Position numbers and translations under genes: made by a program
Shown here: one piece after another, positions 43,268 through 53,936 of the stretch
Layout: every line of letters starts with the position of its first letter
Position numbering within the stretch: the first letter of the stretch is position 1
The notes under the pieces: generated by a model
The model's input: only the letters and a program-made list of their open reading frames with translations
Databases searched by the model: none
Told to the model about the DNA's origin: nothing
NCBI RefSeq assembly: GCF_900100015.1
Contig: NZ_FNDD01000004.1
Location: 168,576 to 232,575 of the forward strand
DNA from: Vibrio xiamenensis
GTDB taxonomy: Bacteria; Pseudomonadota; Gammaproteobacteria; Enterobacterales; Vibrionaceae
DNA length: 64,000 nt
Reading direction: 5' to 3'

Positions 43268-45139
43268 ATGGCTAAGCAACCCAAATCGTTACTGACGCAG
43301 AGGCGTTTTTTCCCCTATTTTGCAACTCAATTCTTAGGCGCATTCAACGACAATATTTTTAAGAACGTGCTGTTATTATTGGTTGCGTTTGCCAGTGTCG
43401 ATACCCTTTCTATTTCAAGTAACCTGTTTATCAACCTCGCCGCTGGCTTGTTCATTTTGCCGTTTTTCTTGTTTTCCGCCTCCGCCGGCGTTTTGGCCGA
43501 TAAGTACGAAAAATCCGCGTTTATTCGTAAAGTAAAATTGGCCGAAATCATCATCATGATGCTTGGCGCCATCGGCTTCATCACCCAAAGCTATCTGATT
43601 TTATTGCTGCTGCTGTTTTTAATGGGCACCCAATCGGCGTTTTTTGGCCCCGTCAAATATGCCCTGCTTCCTCAACAGCTCAAACAACATGAGCTCGTGC
43701 CAGGTAACGCTCTCGTAGAAACAGGCACATTTCTGGCCATTTTACTCGGTACACTAGGAGCGGGGGTGATTGCCTCAGCAGATCAAGCCAAATATATCGC
43801 CGCAGGTTGTGTGGTGCTGTTTGCCGTGCTCGGCTATCTCGCCAGCCGTTTTATTCCTAAAGCGCCAGCCAGCGCTCCTGAACTCGTATTCAAATGGCGG
43901 CCGTGGTCACAAACCCGCCATACGTTGAAAATTGCCAAATCCGATCGCGCAGTATTCTGGTCGTTAATGGCCATCAGCTGGTTTTGGTTCCTTGGCGCCA
44001 CATACTTAACTCAGTTCCCCAACTTCACTAAGCTCTATCTGCATGGTAATGAAAGTGCGGTCTCGTTTCTGTTGGCGCTGTTTTCGATTGGTGTCGCGGT
44101 GGGTTCACTGGCCTGCGATAAAATTTCCAATCACAGAATCGAAATTGGTATCGTTCCACTTGGCTCGCTGGGCATCACCATCTTCGGCGCTTTAATGGCC
44201 TCATCGGTACCCGATTCTTTGCCTAACTATTTGTCGTTTCACGAGTTCGTCACTGATACTCAGCTCTGGCCTACCTTTATCTATTTGCTATTACTCGGCG
44301 CATCAGGCGGCGTATTTATTGTTCCCCTGTACGCTATGATGCAGCAGCGTTCCAAAGAGAGCGAACGTGCTCAAGTGGTCGCCGCGCTTAATATCTATAA
44401 CTCGCTGTTTATGGTCGCTAGCGCTGTGCTTGGTATTGTGTGTTTGAGCCTGCTAAAGATGTCGATTCCACAATTATTTTTATTGCTGGCGTTGATGAAT
44501 TTAGTGGTCACAGCGCTGCTTTTTTTCAGTGTGCCGATTTTTGTGGTGCGCTTTTTAGTTTGGCTGCTCACCCACAGTTTGTATCGCGTTAAGCATAAGA
44601 ATTTGCATAACTTACCAGAGCAAGGCGGCGCGCTATTAGTATGTAACCACGTCAGTTATATGGACGCGCTGCTGTTAAGCGCCGTATGCCCGCGACTGAT
44701 CCGCTTCGTGATGGAAGAAGATTACGCCAATTACCCACCAGTGCGACGCTTCTTAAAACGTGCAGGGGTTATTCCGATTTGCGCAAAACGTAAAGGATCA
44801 ATTCGCCGCGCGTTTAATGATGTTGAACAGGCCCTACGTGACGGCCACATCGTGTGTATTTTCCCTGAAGGAAGGTTAACTCCTGATGGTGAGATCCACG
44901 ATTTTATGCGCGGCATGGACATCATTTTAAAACGCAGCCCAGTCCCCGTAATTCCAATGGCCATCAAAGGCTTATGGGGCAGCTATTTTAGCCGCCAAAA
45001 AGGCACAGCTTGTTGCGGTCTACCGAACCGTTTCTGGTCGCGAATTGAAATCGAAGCCGGAGCCCCTGTTTTGCCAGACATCGCTACGACAGAATCGATG
45101 CAGCAGCAAGTTAAAGCGCTACGCGGCGATTGGCAATAA
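43268..45139 (+). CDS. MFS transporter-PlsC acyltransferase fusion
   Basis: About 623 aa. Residues 1-415 form an LplT-type MFS transporter (FFPYFATQFLGAFNDNIFKN..., lysophospholipid flipping); residues 425-623 form a PlsC-type acyltransferase with the HX4D motif (H461-VSYM-D466) and FPEGR (532-536). In E. coli, LplT and the bifunctional Aas (acyltransferase plus acyl-ACP synthetase) are separate proteins; here the synthetase domain is missing and the transporter is fused, so acyl donors must come from elsewhere. Likely role: take up and re-acylate lysophospholipids. Start 43268 has AAGGA six bases upstream. Confidence 0.88.
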   Translation: MAKQPKSLLTQRRFFPYFATQFLGAFNDNIFKNVLLLLVAFASVDTLSISSNLFINLAAGLFILPFFLFSASAGVLADKYEKSAFIRKVKLAEIIIMMLGAIGFITQSYLILLLLLFLMGTQSAFFGPVKYALLPQQLKQHELVPGNALVETGTFLAILLGTLGAGVIASADQAKYIAAGCVVLFAVLGYLASRFIPKAPASAPELVFKWRPWSQTRHTLKIAKSDRAVFWSLMAISWFWFLGATYLTQFPNFTKLYLHGNESAVSFLLALFSIGVAVGSLACDKISNHRIEIGIVPLGSLGITIFGALMASSVPDSLPNYLSFHEFVTDTQLWPTFIYLLLLGASGGVFIVPLYAMMQQRSKESERAQVVAALNIYNSLFMVASAVLGIVCLSLLKMSIPQLFLLLALMNLVVTALLFFSVPIFVVRFLVWLLTHSLYRVKHKNLHNLPEQGGALLVCNHVSYMDALLLSAVCPRLIRFVMEEDYANYPPVRRFLKRAGVIPICAKRKGSIRRAFNDVEQALRDGHIVCIFPEGRLTPDGEIHDFMRGMDIILKRSPVPVIPMAIKGLWGSYFSRQKGTACCGLPNRFWSRIEIEAGAPVLPDIATTESMQQQVKALRGDWQ

Positions 45140-45204
45140 TCGAAAACAACCTCGCTTACGTGCCGTGTTGTGGGTAATTGTGGATAGTTGTGAATAGCGA
45201 AATG

Positions 45205-45230
45205 GGCTCGCGGCAGTGAAAACGCGAGCC
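45205..45230 (+). terminator. Hairpin after the MFS-acyltransferase gene
   Basis: GGCTCGCG (45205-45212) pairs with CGCGAGCC (45223-45230) with a ten-base loop; the following TTCGTT is a weak T tract. About 65 bases after the stop. Confidence 0.5.
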
Positions 45231-45344
45231 TTCGTTAAGAAAAACTGAACGCTTGTTTAAAATAATCAGACAGTAATTTAACGCAGCTTTGTTACACTAA
45301 GTTTCTCAACTACTTGGGTTTCTCCATTACTGGCGTTCGATTTC

Positions 45345-46268
45345 ATGTCTCGTAACATTCACTTTATTCCATTTGTGCTCGGTTTGGGTTACTGCTTAAC
45401 CCCTTATGCCAATTCTCCTTCCGCGCTGGTCGTCGGATTTCTACTGAGCGCGATTGGCTGGGTTCCACGCCAAGTTCCACTCGCAAAAATTACCAAAAAA
45501 CTGCTTGCCTACTCGATTGTCGGCCTTGGTTTCGGCATTCCCTTTCAGCAAGCTTTGAGTGTCACGAGTCACGGCATTGGCCTGATTATTACCACGATTT
45601 TCGGCACCTTGCTGCTGGGCGTACTATTGACGAAATGGCTGAATATCAACCTGCGCACCGGTTATCTGATTTCTGCTGGCACCGCGATTTGCGGCGGCAG
45701 CGCCATCGCGGCAGTTTCGCCTGCGATTAACGCCAAAGATGACCAGACTGGTTTGGCATTAGCGACGGTTTTTGTGCTCAACTCAGTAGCGCTATTTGTG
45801 TTTCCGGTTATCGGTCATGCGCTTGGGCTCAGTCAAACTCAATTTGGCACTTGGGCGGCGGTGGCAATTCACGACACCTCATCGGTGGTTGGCGCAGCTT
45901 CAGCCTATGGCGAGCAAGCCTTAACAACAGCCACAACACTGAAACTGGCTCGCGCGCTGTGGATCATTCCGGTCACCTTGATAAGTGCCCTCGCCTTTGG
46001 CAGCAAAAACAAAAAATGGGTGCTGCCGTACTTTATCTTTTTCTACTGCGCTGCGATTGGTATTAGCGACCAACTGCCGCAATTTTCTGACTATTATCAA
46101 AGCATTTTTGCACTGGCAAAGCGTGCGCTTGTGGTGTGTTTGTTTTTGATTGGATGTGGTATTTCACTAGACAAGATCAAAGCAGCAGGCAGCAAGCCAT
46201 TGATTTTAGGTGTGAGTTTGTGGGTAGTGATTTCTATCGCGTCACTGACTTGGGTTCTATATCAGTGA
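45345..46268 (+). CDS. YeiH-type putative sulfate exporter (UPF0324)
   Basis: 307 aa with about nine or ten hydrophobic helices. It fits the YeiH/UPF0324 family: [58 protein letters not shown] and [18 protein letters not shown] are conserved. Members have been proposed to export sulfate or related anions; the substrate here is unknown. Its 3' end overlaps a small minus-strand frame. Confidence 0.85.
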   Translation: MSRNIHFIPFVLGLGYCLTPYANSPSALVVGFLLSAIGWVPRQVPLAKITKKLLAYSIVGLGFGIPFQQALSVTSHGIGLIITTIFGTLLLGVLLTKWLNINLRTGYLISAGTAICGGSAIAAVSPAINAKDDQTGLALATVFVLNSVALFVFPVIGHALGLSQTQFGTWAAVAIHDTSSVVGAASAYGEQALTTATTLKLARALWIIPVTLISALAFGSKNKKWVLPYFIFFYCAAIGISDQLPQFSDYYQSIFALAKRALVVCLFLIGCGISLDKIKAAGSKPLILGVSLWVVISIASLTWVLYQ

Positions 46269-46417
46269 TGGGCATTTGGCTTTGGTTTGGCGCCGCTTAA
46301 TACCAGTGCCACCAGCAGCACAAAGGCGGTTAATTCCGCCAAAGAACGCGGTAAACCTTGAGTTAAGCTTGCGAGTAACAGTTGCAAAAGCACGGCGCCA
46401 ATCATTGTAAGTTTCAT
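46262..46417 (-). CDS. Small hydrophobic protein, uncertain
   Basis: A 51-codon frame starting at ATG 46417 ([18 protein letters not shown]) and ending TGA at 46262, with two hydrophobic stretches (3-18 and 29-41) and a charged tail. The stop region overlaps the YeiH gene end. No strong ribosome site is visible. It fills an otherwise empty 226-base gap and could be real, but this is composition only. Confidence 0.3.
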   Translation of the reverse strand: MKLTMIGAVLLQLLLASLTQGLPRSLAELTAFVLLVALVLSGAKPKPNAHH

Positions 46418-46494
46418 TTTTCATATATCCATAACTTACCTATATCGCTCACTATTATGATAGGAAGTTATATCAATACAAATTCGCTTTTGAA

Positions 46495-47907
46495 CTAAGA
46501 CATAACTGCAAAGTCTGTTGTCGCCTGAAGCCACTGTTTTAGCTGCTGACGCGATACTTTAATCCCAGTTGATTTGAACTCTTGTTGCAGCAAAAAATAG
46601 TGATCCGGATGTTTAAATTTCACCAGATACGGCGCCAAAAACTCACTCAATGACTGCGGACTAGGCAAGCTATCGGCATCAATGATAGCGACGGGTCGCG
46701 CGCCATATTGAGCATCCTTAATCGGGACCACAAACGCTTGGCGTATCTGCGCATGACGATTGAGCACCGCTTCAATCTCTTCGCAATGAATGTTCTCACC
46801 GCCGGAAATAAACAGATTATCGGCGCGGCCAATAATGTGCAGTTCATCGTCTTGCCAGCGTCCTAAGTCACCACTTTCAAACCAGCCATCATCGCCGCGC
46901 AAAGAGCGCAGCTTGCCTTGATAAAAATAGCCGCGCGCTAACGTAGCGCCGCCAATCAAAATATGCTCGCCGCGCAGCGTCACTCGGCGATTAGCCAGAA
47001 CTTGCCCAGCACCGGAAGAGTCGTTCACTGGCTTGGCAGTAACGGTCGACGCCGCTTCGGTCATGCCATAGCCAATCCAAGTGTTCACCCCTTGCAGCTT
47101 GGCTTGGTTCGCCAAGCTCACCGGCACATGGCTGCCGCCAAGCAATACGTGGGTTAAGCTCAGAGGCGTTGCCTCATCAAACAGGCGCTGAAGCTGAGTC
47201 GGCACTAATGAGGCGTGAGTTACGCCTTGAATATCCTTCGCCAGATCGCCACTGGCAAACTTCAAACACGCTCCCGCGTAAAGCCAGCGATAAACAATCG
47301 ACAAGCCAGACACATGATACATAGGAAGGCTAAGTAGCCAAGTATCTGAGGGCTGAAAGTGAAATTGCGCCAGCAGTCCCTGCGCCGAAGCGAGATGCTG
47401 GCCATGAGTGTGAGCAACCGCTTTGGGCTGACCAGTTGAACCAGAGGTAAAGACCAGTGTCGCCAAACGCTCAGCGTCGTAGCTGACCTCGGTCGCGCCC
47501 TCGCCGTTTTTGGTCTCAATGTATTGATCCAACTGAATGCTTGGCGCCACCGTCGTATCAATACCGCTGTCGAGCCAAACAAACTGGCGACTGTCTGCTC
47601 GATAAAGGGTATTGAGCTTAATTTGCAGCGCAGCAGCTGGCTGCGGCATGGTCAGCGCGCTGATGGCGCCTAGGCGAAAACAGCTAAGCATTAACCACAA
47701 CATCTCAAGCGAGTTTTTCCCCACCAGAGTCACGACACTGCCCTCGACCACACCTTGCTTGGCGAGTAGCAAAGCGCAGCGCTCAACTTGCTCGGCAACT
47801 TGCGCCCAGGTGTAGTCACCGCGCGCAGTTTTTAATGCAATAGAAAAAGGGCTCTGCTGAGCCCAGTATTGAATCGGGTTTTGCTGAAAAAGACTCACGA
47901 CTGCCAC
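46495..47907 (-). CDS. menE: O-succinylbenzoate-CoA ligase MenE
   Basis: AMP-forming ligase (470 aa) that activates o-succinylbenzoate with CoA in menaquinone synthesis. The phosphate-binding loop is LVFTSGSTGQPKAVAHTHG; the later IGYGMTEAASTV and ESGDLGRWQDDELHIIGRADNLFISGGENIHCEEIE segments are the adenylate-forming core. Last gene of the men operon; its start overlaps menC by 13 bases. Confidence 0.94.
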   Translation of the reverse strand: MAVVSLFQQNPIQYWAQQSPFSIALKTARGDYTWAQVAEQVERCALLLAKQGVVEGSVVTLVGKNSLEMLWLMLSCFRLGAISALTMPQPAAALQIKLNTLYRADSRQFVWLDSGIDTTVAPSIQLDQYIETKNGEGATEVSYDAERLATLVFTSGSTGQPKAVAHTHGQHLASAQGLLAQFHFQPSDTWLLSLPMYHVSGLSIVYRWLYAGACLKFASGDLAKDIQGVTHASLVPTQLQRLFDEATPLSLTHVLLGGSHVPVSLANQAKLQGVNTWIGYGMTEAASTVTAKPVNDSSGAGQVLANRRVTLRGEHILIGGATLARGYFYQGKLRSLRGDDGWFESGDLGRWQDDELHIIGRADNLFISGGENIHCEEIEAVLNRHAQIRQAFVVPIKDAQYGARPVAIIDADSLPSPQSLSEFLAPYLVKFKHPDHYFLLQQEFKSTGIKVSRQQLKQWLQATTDFAVMS

Positions 47908-48881
47908 ACAAGTTCTTGCTGCTCTAGACGCTCTAATGGCAAATCACTGTTTGGCCAAGGGACTTCGAGCTGCGCTTTAAATAGCTGCATGGTATCAAGC
48001 CCTGGCGTGACATTTGGCAACAGCCATCTTGATAAACGTGCGAGTTGATTTAAGCCAAGGCTGGATTCAAGACTCGAGCTAATAATGGGTTGAATGCCGA
48101 GGTCGCGCGAGCGCTTAATCAGAGTAATGCAGCGCAAAATCGAACCGATCAGCGTCGGTTTGATCACGATGGTTTTTACGCCAGTCAAATCTTCCAAACT
48201 GAACTCTTCATCGCGCACGCCCTCTTGCAAAGTTTCATCCCACGCAATCGCAATACCGGTATTAATGGCAAACGACAAACTGTCACCGGGGTGCTTACAT
48301 GGCTCTTCGATAAAGGCGATACGCTGACGGCGTGAAGGTGCGATATAACTGGCAAATTTTTGCGCTTTTTCAAGCGTCCAGGCGCGGTTGGCATCAAGAC
48401 GCAACATTAAGTTTGGCACCGCTTCAAGCAGCACATTGACCAACATGCCGTCACGAATCGGCTCATACAGGCCAACTTTCAGCTTCGCGACGCACTCGCC
48501 AGATAAAGTACTCAACACTGGAATTAAGTCATCCGCATCGCCATAACACAGCGGCGCGCTGCGATGATTGCCATCAAGTGGTAGACCTTGCTCAAGTTCA
48601 AGCATCGCCATGGATAACCCAAACGCCACGCTCGGAAACATGGATTCCAGATCAAGGTCATCACCACGAACCCACAGCTGGGCCATCTCTTGGGCCTGGG
48701 CGCCCGCCTGATCAAGGTCTTCTAAACTAAAGCCCGGCAAAGGGGCAATTTCACCTCGCCCCACATCCCCATCTCGATGCAGCTCGACAATATAGCCGAC
48801 TCGCTCCACCAATTTGTTGTCTCGCAAAATGACACCACTATCCATTGGGAGTCGATAGCGGTACAGTTTGGCTGATTTCAT
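47895..48881 (-). CDS. menC: o-Succinylbenzoate synthase MenC
   Basis: Enolase-superfamily dehydratase (328 aa) forming o-succinylbenzoate from SHCHC. Catalytic lysines sit in VAKLKVGL and TIVIKPTLIGS, and metal ligands in MLRLDANRAW, IAFIEEPC and AIAWDET. 144 bases downstream of menB, in a gap with no other gene. Confidence 0.93.
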   Translation of the reverse strand: MKSAKLYRYRLPMDSGVILRDNKLVERVGYIVELHRDGDVGRGEIAPLPGFSLEDLDQAGAQAQEMAQLWVRGDDLDLESMFPSVAFGLSMAMLELEQGLPLDGNHRSAPLCYGDADDLIPVLSTLSGECVAKLKVGLYEPIRDGMLVNVLLEAVPNLMLRLDANRAWTLEKAQKFASYIAPSRRQRIAFIEEPCKHPGDSLSFAINTGIAIAWDETLQEGVRDEEFSLEDLTGVKTIVIKPTLIGSILRCITLIKRSRDLGIQPIISSSLESSLGLNQLARLSRWLLPNVTPGLDTMQLFKAQLEVPWPNSDLPLERLEQQELVWQS

Positions 48882-49025
48882 CTCTGTTCTTACCCCATTA
48901 AACGAACCATTGCAGCTTATACGCGCTTAGAGCATCAAAAACCACAACGGTTCAATCATCCTTGTAAAGAGTCGACGTGACTGTTCCATCAGCCACGGAC
49001 GAGCGAATGCCTTGCGACGCGCCCC

Positions 49026-49892
49026 TTAAGGGTTACGCGGGAACTTGTTGAAATCTGGACGACGTTTTTCATTAAACGCGTTACGACCTTCTTGGCCTTC
49101 ATCGGTCATGTAGAACATCATGGTCGCGTTTCCAGCAAGCTCTTGTAGACCCGCTTGACCATCACAGTCGGCATTCAGGGCCGCTTTCAAGCAGCGCAGC
49201 GCCATTGGGCTATGTTGCAGAGTCTCACGACACCAGCGCACGGTTTCTTTTTCAAGCTCCGCCAGCGGCACAACCGTATTGACTAATCCCATATCCAAGG
49301 CTTCTTTGGCATCGTAGAAACGGCACAAGAACCAAATTTCACGTGCTTTCTTCTGGCCCACGATGCGCGCCATATAGGATGCACCCCATCCGCCGTCAAA
49401 GGAACCGACTTTTGGCCCAGTTTGACCAAATTTGGCATTTTCAGCCGCGATAGTTAAATCGCACATCATGTGCAGCACATGACCACCGCCCACAGCCCAA
49501 CCGGCGACCGATGCGATAACTGGTTTTGGACAGGTACGAATTTGACGTTGAAAATCCAATACATTGAGATGGTGCGTACCACTATCATCTTTATAGCCGC
49601 CATAATCGCCACGAATCTTTTGGTCACCGCCTGAGCAGAACGCATCTTCACCAAGCCCGGTTAAAATAATCGCACCGACTTGCTCATCGTAACGCGCATC
49701 GGCTAAAGCGTGAATCATTTCTTTGACGGTTTGAGGGCGAAATGCATTACGAACTTGCGGACGCGCTATGGTAATTTTCGCAATACCATCTGGCGATTTT
49801 TGATAGTGAATATCTTCATATTCTGCGCTGTGATCCGCCCATTCAACAGGAGCGTAAAGCTCTTCTTCTGTCATGCCTACTGTCATTGCCAT
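49026..49892 (-). CDS. menB: 1,4-Dihydroxy-2-naphthoyl-CoA synthase MenB
   Basis: Crotonase-family ring-closing enzyme (288 aa). Contains [21 protein letters not shown] and [44 protein letters not shown], the oxyanion-hole and substrate-specific segments of MenB. The C-terminus [20 protein letters not shown] is typical. Met3 could also be the start. Lies 19 bases after menH. Confidence 0.96.
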   Translation of the reverse strand: MAMTVGMTEEELYAPVEWADHSAEYEDIHYQKSPDGIAKITIARPQVRNAFRPQTVKEMIHALADARYDEQVGAIILTGLGEDAFCSGGDQKIRGDYGGYKDDSGTHHLNVLDFQRQIRTCPKPVIASVAGWAVGGGHVLHMMCDLTIAAENAKFGQTGPKVGSFDGGWGASYMARIVGQKKAREIWFLCRFYDAKEALDMGLVNTVVPLAELEKETVRWCRETLQHSPMALRCLKAALNADCDGQAGLQELAGNATMMFYMTDEGQEGRNAFNEKRRPDFNKFPRNP

Positions 49893-49911
49893 GGTTATTC
49901 TCTTTGCTGAC

Positions 49912-50700
49912 TCAAGCCTCTGAAACGGCTTGAAGGTGATGTAAAACTAGGTTGGCGAACGCTTTAGGCTGCTCGTGGTGAACATTATGCCCGGCGTCTT
50001 TAACCTGACTAAAAGACAACCCGCTGTGCTCTGCCATTGCAGAAAACTTAGTGTCTTTTATGCCACAGATATAATGTGCTGCAAGTTTTTGACCTGCTAA
50101 CTGTGTCAATAAGTACGGCTGTTTCGCTAATGAGGTACTTAGCAACATATTTGCAATCGCTGCGCCAAGGTTAGCACTACGTTTCTCAACTAATGTTTGT
50201 CTTTGCGCATAATTTAATGAACTAAATACCGCTTGCTGATACCAGTCGTCTAAAACTTGGCCGATGGGTTCATTTTTAAACCGCTGCGCCCAAGCGCTAT
50301 CATGTTGCCAACGGGCGTTTTTCTGCGCCTCGTCGGTTAAACCAAAGTTGCCGCCTTCGATCAGCAGCCCGCGTAAGTTCAGCGTGTTAAAGCGTTCAAA
50401 CGCAGCGCCGTACATGGCGATTCTTGCGCCAAGGGAATAACCCACCAATAAAATCGGCGTGTTACGACTGACTTTTGATTGAATGCTTTGCACCACCAAT
50501 TCGCAGCAGTGGTCAAAACTTTTTCCATCAATGGCGTGGCTGTTGCCATGCCCGGGAAGATCGATGGTTAAACAATTCACGCCGTCAAGCGCCTCTAAAC
50601 AGCCTTGCCAATCTTCACCGCTGCCCAATAAGCCGTGTAAAAACACCACCACTGGTTGCTGAGAGTCGCTGCTAGACGCATGATAGTGACTAAAGAGCAT
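49912..50700 (-). CDS. menH: SHCHC synthase MenH
   Basis: Alpha/beta hydrolase (262 aa) that eliminates pyruvate from SEPHCHC. Nucleophile Ser in [15 protein letters not shown] (about residue 87); the oxyanion region is [14 protein letters not shown] and the catalytic His is in [12 protein letters not shown]. Overlaps menD by 11 bases. Confidence 0.92.
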   Translation of the reverse strand: MLFSHYHASSSDSQQPVVVFLHGLLGSGEDWQGCLEALDGVNCLTIDLPGHGNSHAIDGKSFDHCCELVVQSIQSKVSRNTPILLVGYSLGARIAMYGAAFERFNTLNLRGLLIEGGNFGLTDEAQKNARWQHDSAWAQRFKNEPIGQVLDDWYQQAVFSSLNYAQRQTLVEKRSANLGAAIANMLLSTSLAKQPYLLTQLAGQKLAAHYICGIKDTKFSAMAEHSGLSFSQVKDAGHNVHHEQPKAFANLVLHHLQAVSEA

Positions 50701-52414
50701 TCACTTTGCCCATCAACTGCTTAATATGCTGCGCGGCTTGCTCAGGCGGCGTGACCACTTCAATGATCAGCGTCCCTTGCCCAGCGCTTAAATGCTCACT
50801 GAGGAGTTGCTGGTAGTCGCTCAGGCTATCGGGTTTACAATAAGCCAAACCAAATTGCTGCGCCGCATGTTCAAAATGCAAACCATGCGGCATTTGATAC
50901 AAGGCTTCGCGTTGCTCGCTCGGTACAGGCAACAGATCGAAAATCGCCCCGCCGTCGTTATTAAGCACCACAATCGCCACTGGCGCCTGCGGCGCGCGCA
51001 TCAGCGCCAACGAGTTTAAGTCATATAAGAGCGAGGTATCACCAATAAAGACCACTTGCGGTTGTGATTGACTGCGCTGCACGCCCGAGGCGGTGGCTAC
51101 CAACCCATCAATACCTGAGGCGCCGCGATTGGTGAACACCTCAAGCTCAGGCCATGTCGCAAACATATCCAGCAGGCGAACAAATAAACTGTTGCCGACA
51201 AACACATTGGTGTTTTGCGGTAAATGTTTTGCGCTCACCGCGACCGCGATTTCCGTCAGTGATGCCTCGGCGGTAAAGTCTTTGATCATCGCATTGATGC
51301 TTGCCACCAGCGGCTTCAGTGAATCCGCCCAGCCAAATGCCAAGCAACGGTTTGGCGCTTCGCTGCTGGCGGCTAAACTGGTCAATGTGTCATCCAGCCA
51401 AGTGCCTATCTCGGCTTGCACATGGGTTTGAATCAGGTGCGCTGGGTTATTGCGTTCGAGATGCGGCGAGACATACACGTATTCGACATCGCGATTGGTG
51501 AGCGATGCGAGCCATTGACCCAAACGTTTGGATACCAAACGACTACCCAGTTGAATCACACACTGCGCGCGGTTAAGTAGTTCGCGCCCGGTTTGATGCT
51601 GAAGCCACAAATCAAAATGCGCCCACTCACTGCTCACGCCGCTTTGTGGATCGCACAGCACCGGCCAACCTAACTGTTTTGCTAATGCCAAGCCCTTTTG
51701 TGCCTCAGCAAGGCTAACACTGCCAATAATGATCACGCCGCGCTGAGTGAATAGATGGCTATCAAGACTTGGCGTAGGCGTTTGGCCGACGATTTGACGC
51801 GTATAGGGCGCCTCACTTTGCTGCCAGCGCGCAATCGCGTTGAGATACGTGCTAAATGGGCTCAAGTCATGGTCTGAATAAAGCGGTTCTGGGAATGGGA
51901 AATTAATCTGAATCGCGCCGCCAACACGCTGTTGCTGATACAGCGCCTCATCGACGGTGGTGAGCAACCAGTTTAATGGCAGCGACGTCGATGGACTTGG
52001 CAGATTGACGCTTTGCGTGACATGAGTTGAAAAGATGCCTTGCTGGTTAATCGCTTGGTTTGCACCGCAGCCAACCAATTCAATTGGACGATCTGAGGTG
52101 AGCAGCACCAATTTCTCCCCCGTCAACCCCGATTCAGCAGTGGCAGGTAGCAAATTTGCCACCGCTGTACCAGAGGTGACGATCACCGCAACGGGGCGCT
52201 GGCTTTGCTTTGCTATGCCAAGAGCCAGAAAACCTAGCCCACGCTCGTCAAAGTGAGTGTGCAGAGTAAACTTCGCCTGCGCTTTCGCTTCCAGCGCCAA
52301 AGGCGTCGAGCGGGAGCCCGGCGCAATACATACATCTTGAACGCCAAAACGCGCCAATTCTTCTAAAACAGTTTGCGCCCAAATACGGTTTAATGTGGCT
52401 TGCTGGGCGCTCAT
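50690..52414 (-). CDS. menD: SEPHCHC synthase MenD
   Basis: Thiamine-diphosphate enzyme (574 aa) joining 2-oxoglutarate to isochorismate. N-terminal RIWAQTVLEELARFGVQDVCIAPGSRSTPLAL, the glutamate-bearing HTHFDERGLGFLALGIAKQS region, and the ThDP/Mg site (GDTSLLYDLNSLAL ... VVLNNDGGAIFDLLP). Overlaps both menF and menH. Confidence 0.95.
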   Translation of the reverse strand: MSAQQATLNRIWAQTVLEELARFGVQDVCIAPGSRSTPLALEAKAQAKFTLHTHFDERGLGFLALGIAKQSQRPVAVIVTSGTAVANLLPATAESGLTGEKLVLLTSDRPIELVGCGANQAINQQGIFSTHVTQSVNLPSPSTSLPLNWLLTTVDEALYQQQRVGGAIQINFPFPEPLYSDHDLSPFSTYLNAIARWQQSEAPYTRQIVGQTPTPSLDSHLFTQRGVIIIGSVSLAEAQKGLALAKQLGWPVLCDPQSGVSSEWAHFDLWLQHQTGRELLNRAQCVIQLGSRLVSKRLGQWLASLTNRDVEYVYVSPHLERNNPAHLIQTHVQAEIGTWLDDTLTSLAASSEAPNRCLAFGWADSLKPLVASINAMIKDFTAEASLTEIAVAVSAKHLPQNTNVFVGNSLFVRLLDMFATWPELEVFTNRGASGIDGLVATASGVQRSQSQPQVVFIGDTSLLYDLNSLALMRAPQAPVAIVVLNNDGGAIFDLLPVPSEQREALYQMPHGLHFEHAAQQFGLAYCKPDSLSDYQQLLSEHLSAGQGTLIIEVVTPPEQAAQHIKQLMGKVNAL

Positions 52415-53718
52415 GACGCCACACCAAGCGGCGAATACTGATTGATGAGTGATAATAATGTCGACATCTTTCTATCCAACTCTTGCCACTCATGCTCTGC
52501 AATCGAACCCGGCACTATGCCAGCTCCTGCAAATAGGTGGAGACTTTGTTCTACAACTAAGGCACTGCGAATCGCCACACACAACTGCGCTTCGCGGTGA
52601 CTGATATAACCCATTGAGCCAGCGTACCAGCCACGTGCAAATGGTTCATTTTCACGAATAAACGCCATCGAAGCATCGCGTGGCAGGCCTGCAACCGCCG
52701 CGGTAGGCTGTAGAGCGCTAAGCAGTTGCACGCCATTGATTCCGGGCTTTAACGTCGCATGAATGCGGCGTTTCAAATGCTGCACTTTGCGCAGGCGAAC
52801 CAGTTGCGGCTTAGCTTCAACATCGACATCCAACGAGTGCGGAGTCAAACGCTCAACGATATCATCCACCACATACTGGTTTTCATTGAGATTCTTGTCA
52901 TCGTGGCTAAGCCAGTTGGCGAGCGCCTGATCTTGCTCAGCGGTTTCACCGCGCCCGCTCGTACCAGCCAATGCTTCGGTATACAGCTCAGCGCCTTGAC
53001 GCTGATACAAACGCTCTGGCGTCGAACCCATAAAGCAGTGAGTTTGATCGAGCGCGAGCAGAAAATGAAAACTGTCGCGGTTTTTCGCAATACTGGCTTT
53101 CAGTAACCCAGCAGCGCTCAGCGGCGCATCAAGCTCGACGGTGGTACGCCGCGCTAACACCACTTTTTTAAAGGCTTGCTGCTCAATGCCGGCCAGCACT
53201 TTGTCAACCAATTTACCCCATTGCTCGCGCTCTGGAGTATGGCTCATGTGCTTGACTTGATGCTGCAAAGCAGGCTGCGGCGCCACCTGATGCTGCAGTT
53301 TTTTTAAGCTGGCTAGCGTGCGGTTGATATCCGACGTCAAATTCACCGCCAGAGAATATTCGTCATCTTGGCAAATCAGTTCTATCTGCGGCAGAAAGAA
53401 AAACGACGCCATACAGCGGCGGTTTTTGTCGGTTTGACCATCAAATGATCGCCCGCCCCACACCCGTTGGCCTTCGGCTAAAATGGCGTAAGCAGGAAGT
53501 GGATCGGTAAAGGTGTATAACTGGCCTAATGCAACGACTGTTTCACGTCCATCACGAGATTGCCAATAGAATTTAGGAAAAATGGGCTGGGCTTCAAGCC
53601 AATCGATAAACGAAAAATCAGGCGCCTGTTCGATATTTTGAATCAGGCGATTCGCGCCGGCACTGGCTCTTTCGATGCGTTGGATCAGTGCGCTAACGGC
53701 TTGATGAAAGTATGGCAA
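52411..53718 (-). CDS. menF: Isochorismate synthase MenF
   Basis: Chorismate-binding enzyme (435 aa) converting chorismate to isochorismate, first step of menaquinone synthesis. C-terminal core includes KKVVLARRTTVELD, FMGSTPERLYQRQGAELYTEALAGTSGRG, ALQPTAAVAGLPRDASMAFI and GAGIVPGSIAEHEWQE. First gene of the operon; overlaps menD by four bases. The promoter should lie in 53719-53936, shared divergently with alaA. Confidence 0.94.
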   Translation of the reverse strand: MPYFHQAVSALIQRIERASAGANRLIQNIEQAPDFSFIDWLEAQPIFPKFYWQSRDGRETVVALGQLYTFTDPLPAYAILAEGQRVWGGRSFDGQTDKNRRCMASFFFLPQIELICQDDEYSLAVNLTSDINRTLASLKKLQHQVAPQPALQHQVKHMSHTPEREQWGKLVDKVLAGIEQQAFKKVVLARRTTVELDAPLSAAGLLKASIAKNRDSFHFLLALDQTHCFMGSTPERLYQRQGAELYTEALAGTSGRGETAEQDQALANWLSHDDKNLNENQYVVDDIVERLTPHSLDVDVEAKPQLVRLRKVQHLKRRIHATLKPGINGVQLLSALQPTAAVAGLPRDASMAFIRENEPFARGWYAGSMGYISHREAQLCVAIRSALVVEQSLHLFAGAGIVPGSIAEHEWQELDRKMSTLLSLINQYSPLGVAS

Positions 53719-53936
53719 ATCAACCTCGTAAGTTTCGCGCTTTGCGGTGGTAAGATGATTACTCTATTTATAGACCTTTCTTAAATCAAGGATATTCCTG
53801 CGCCTTTTATTTAACGGTTAAATAATAATCACATTTACATAATAAAAAATAATCACTTAGCGTAGTTTTTTATTCTAAAAAACCGCATTTAGGTGTAGAT
53901 TAATAAAGGAATCGTAAAATAAACAGGTAAAAAGTA

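Noticed and set aside
43490..43500. GCCGATAA sigma-28 -10-like octamer in the MFS-acyltransferase gene
   Set aside because: Inside coding sequence, no -35 partner and no flagellar gene downstream; used as evidence that this octamer can occur by chance.
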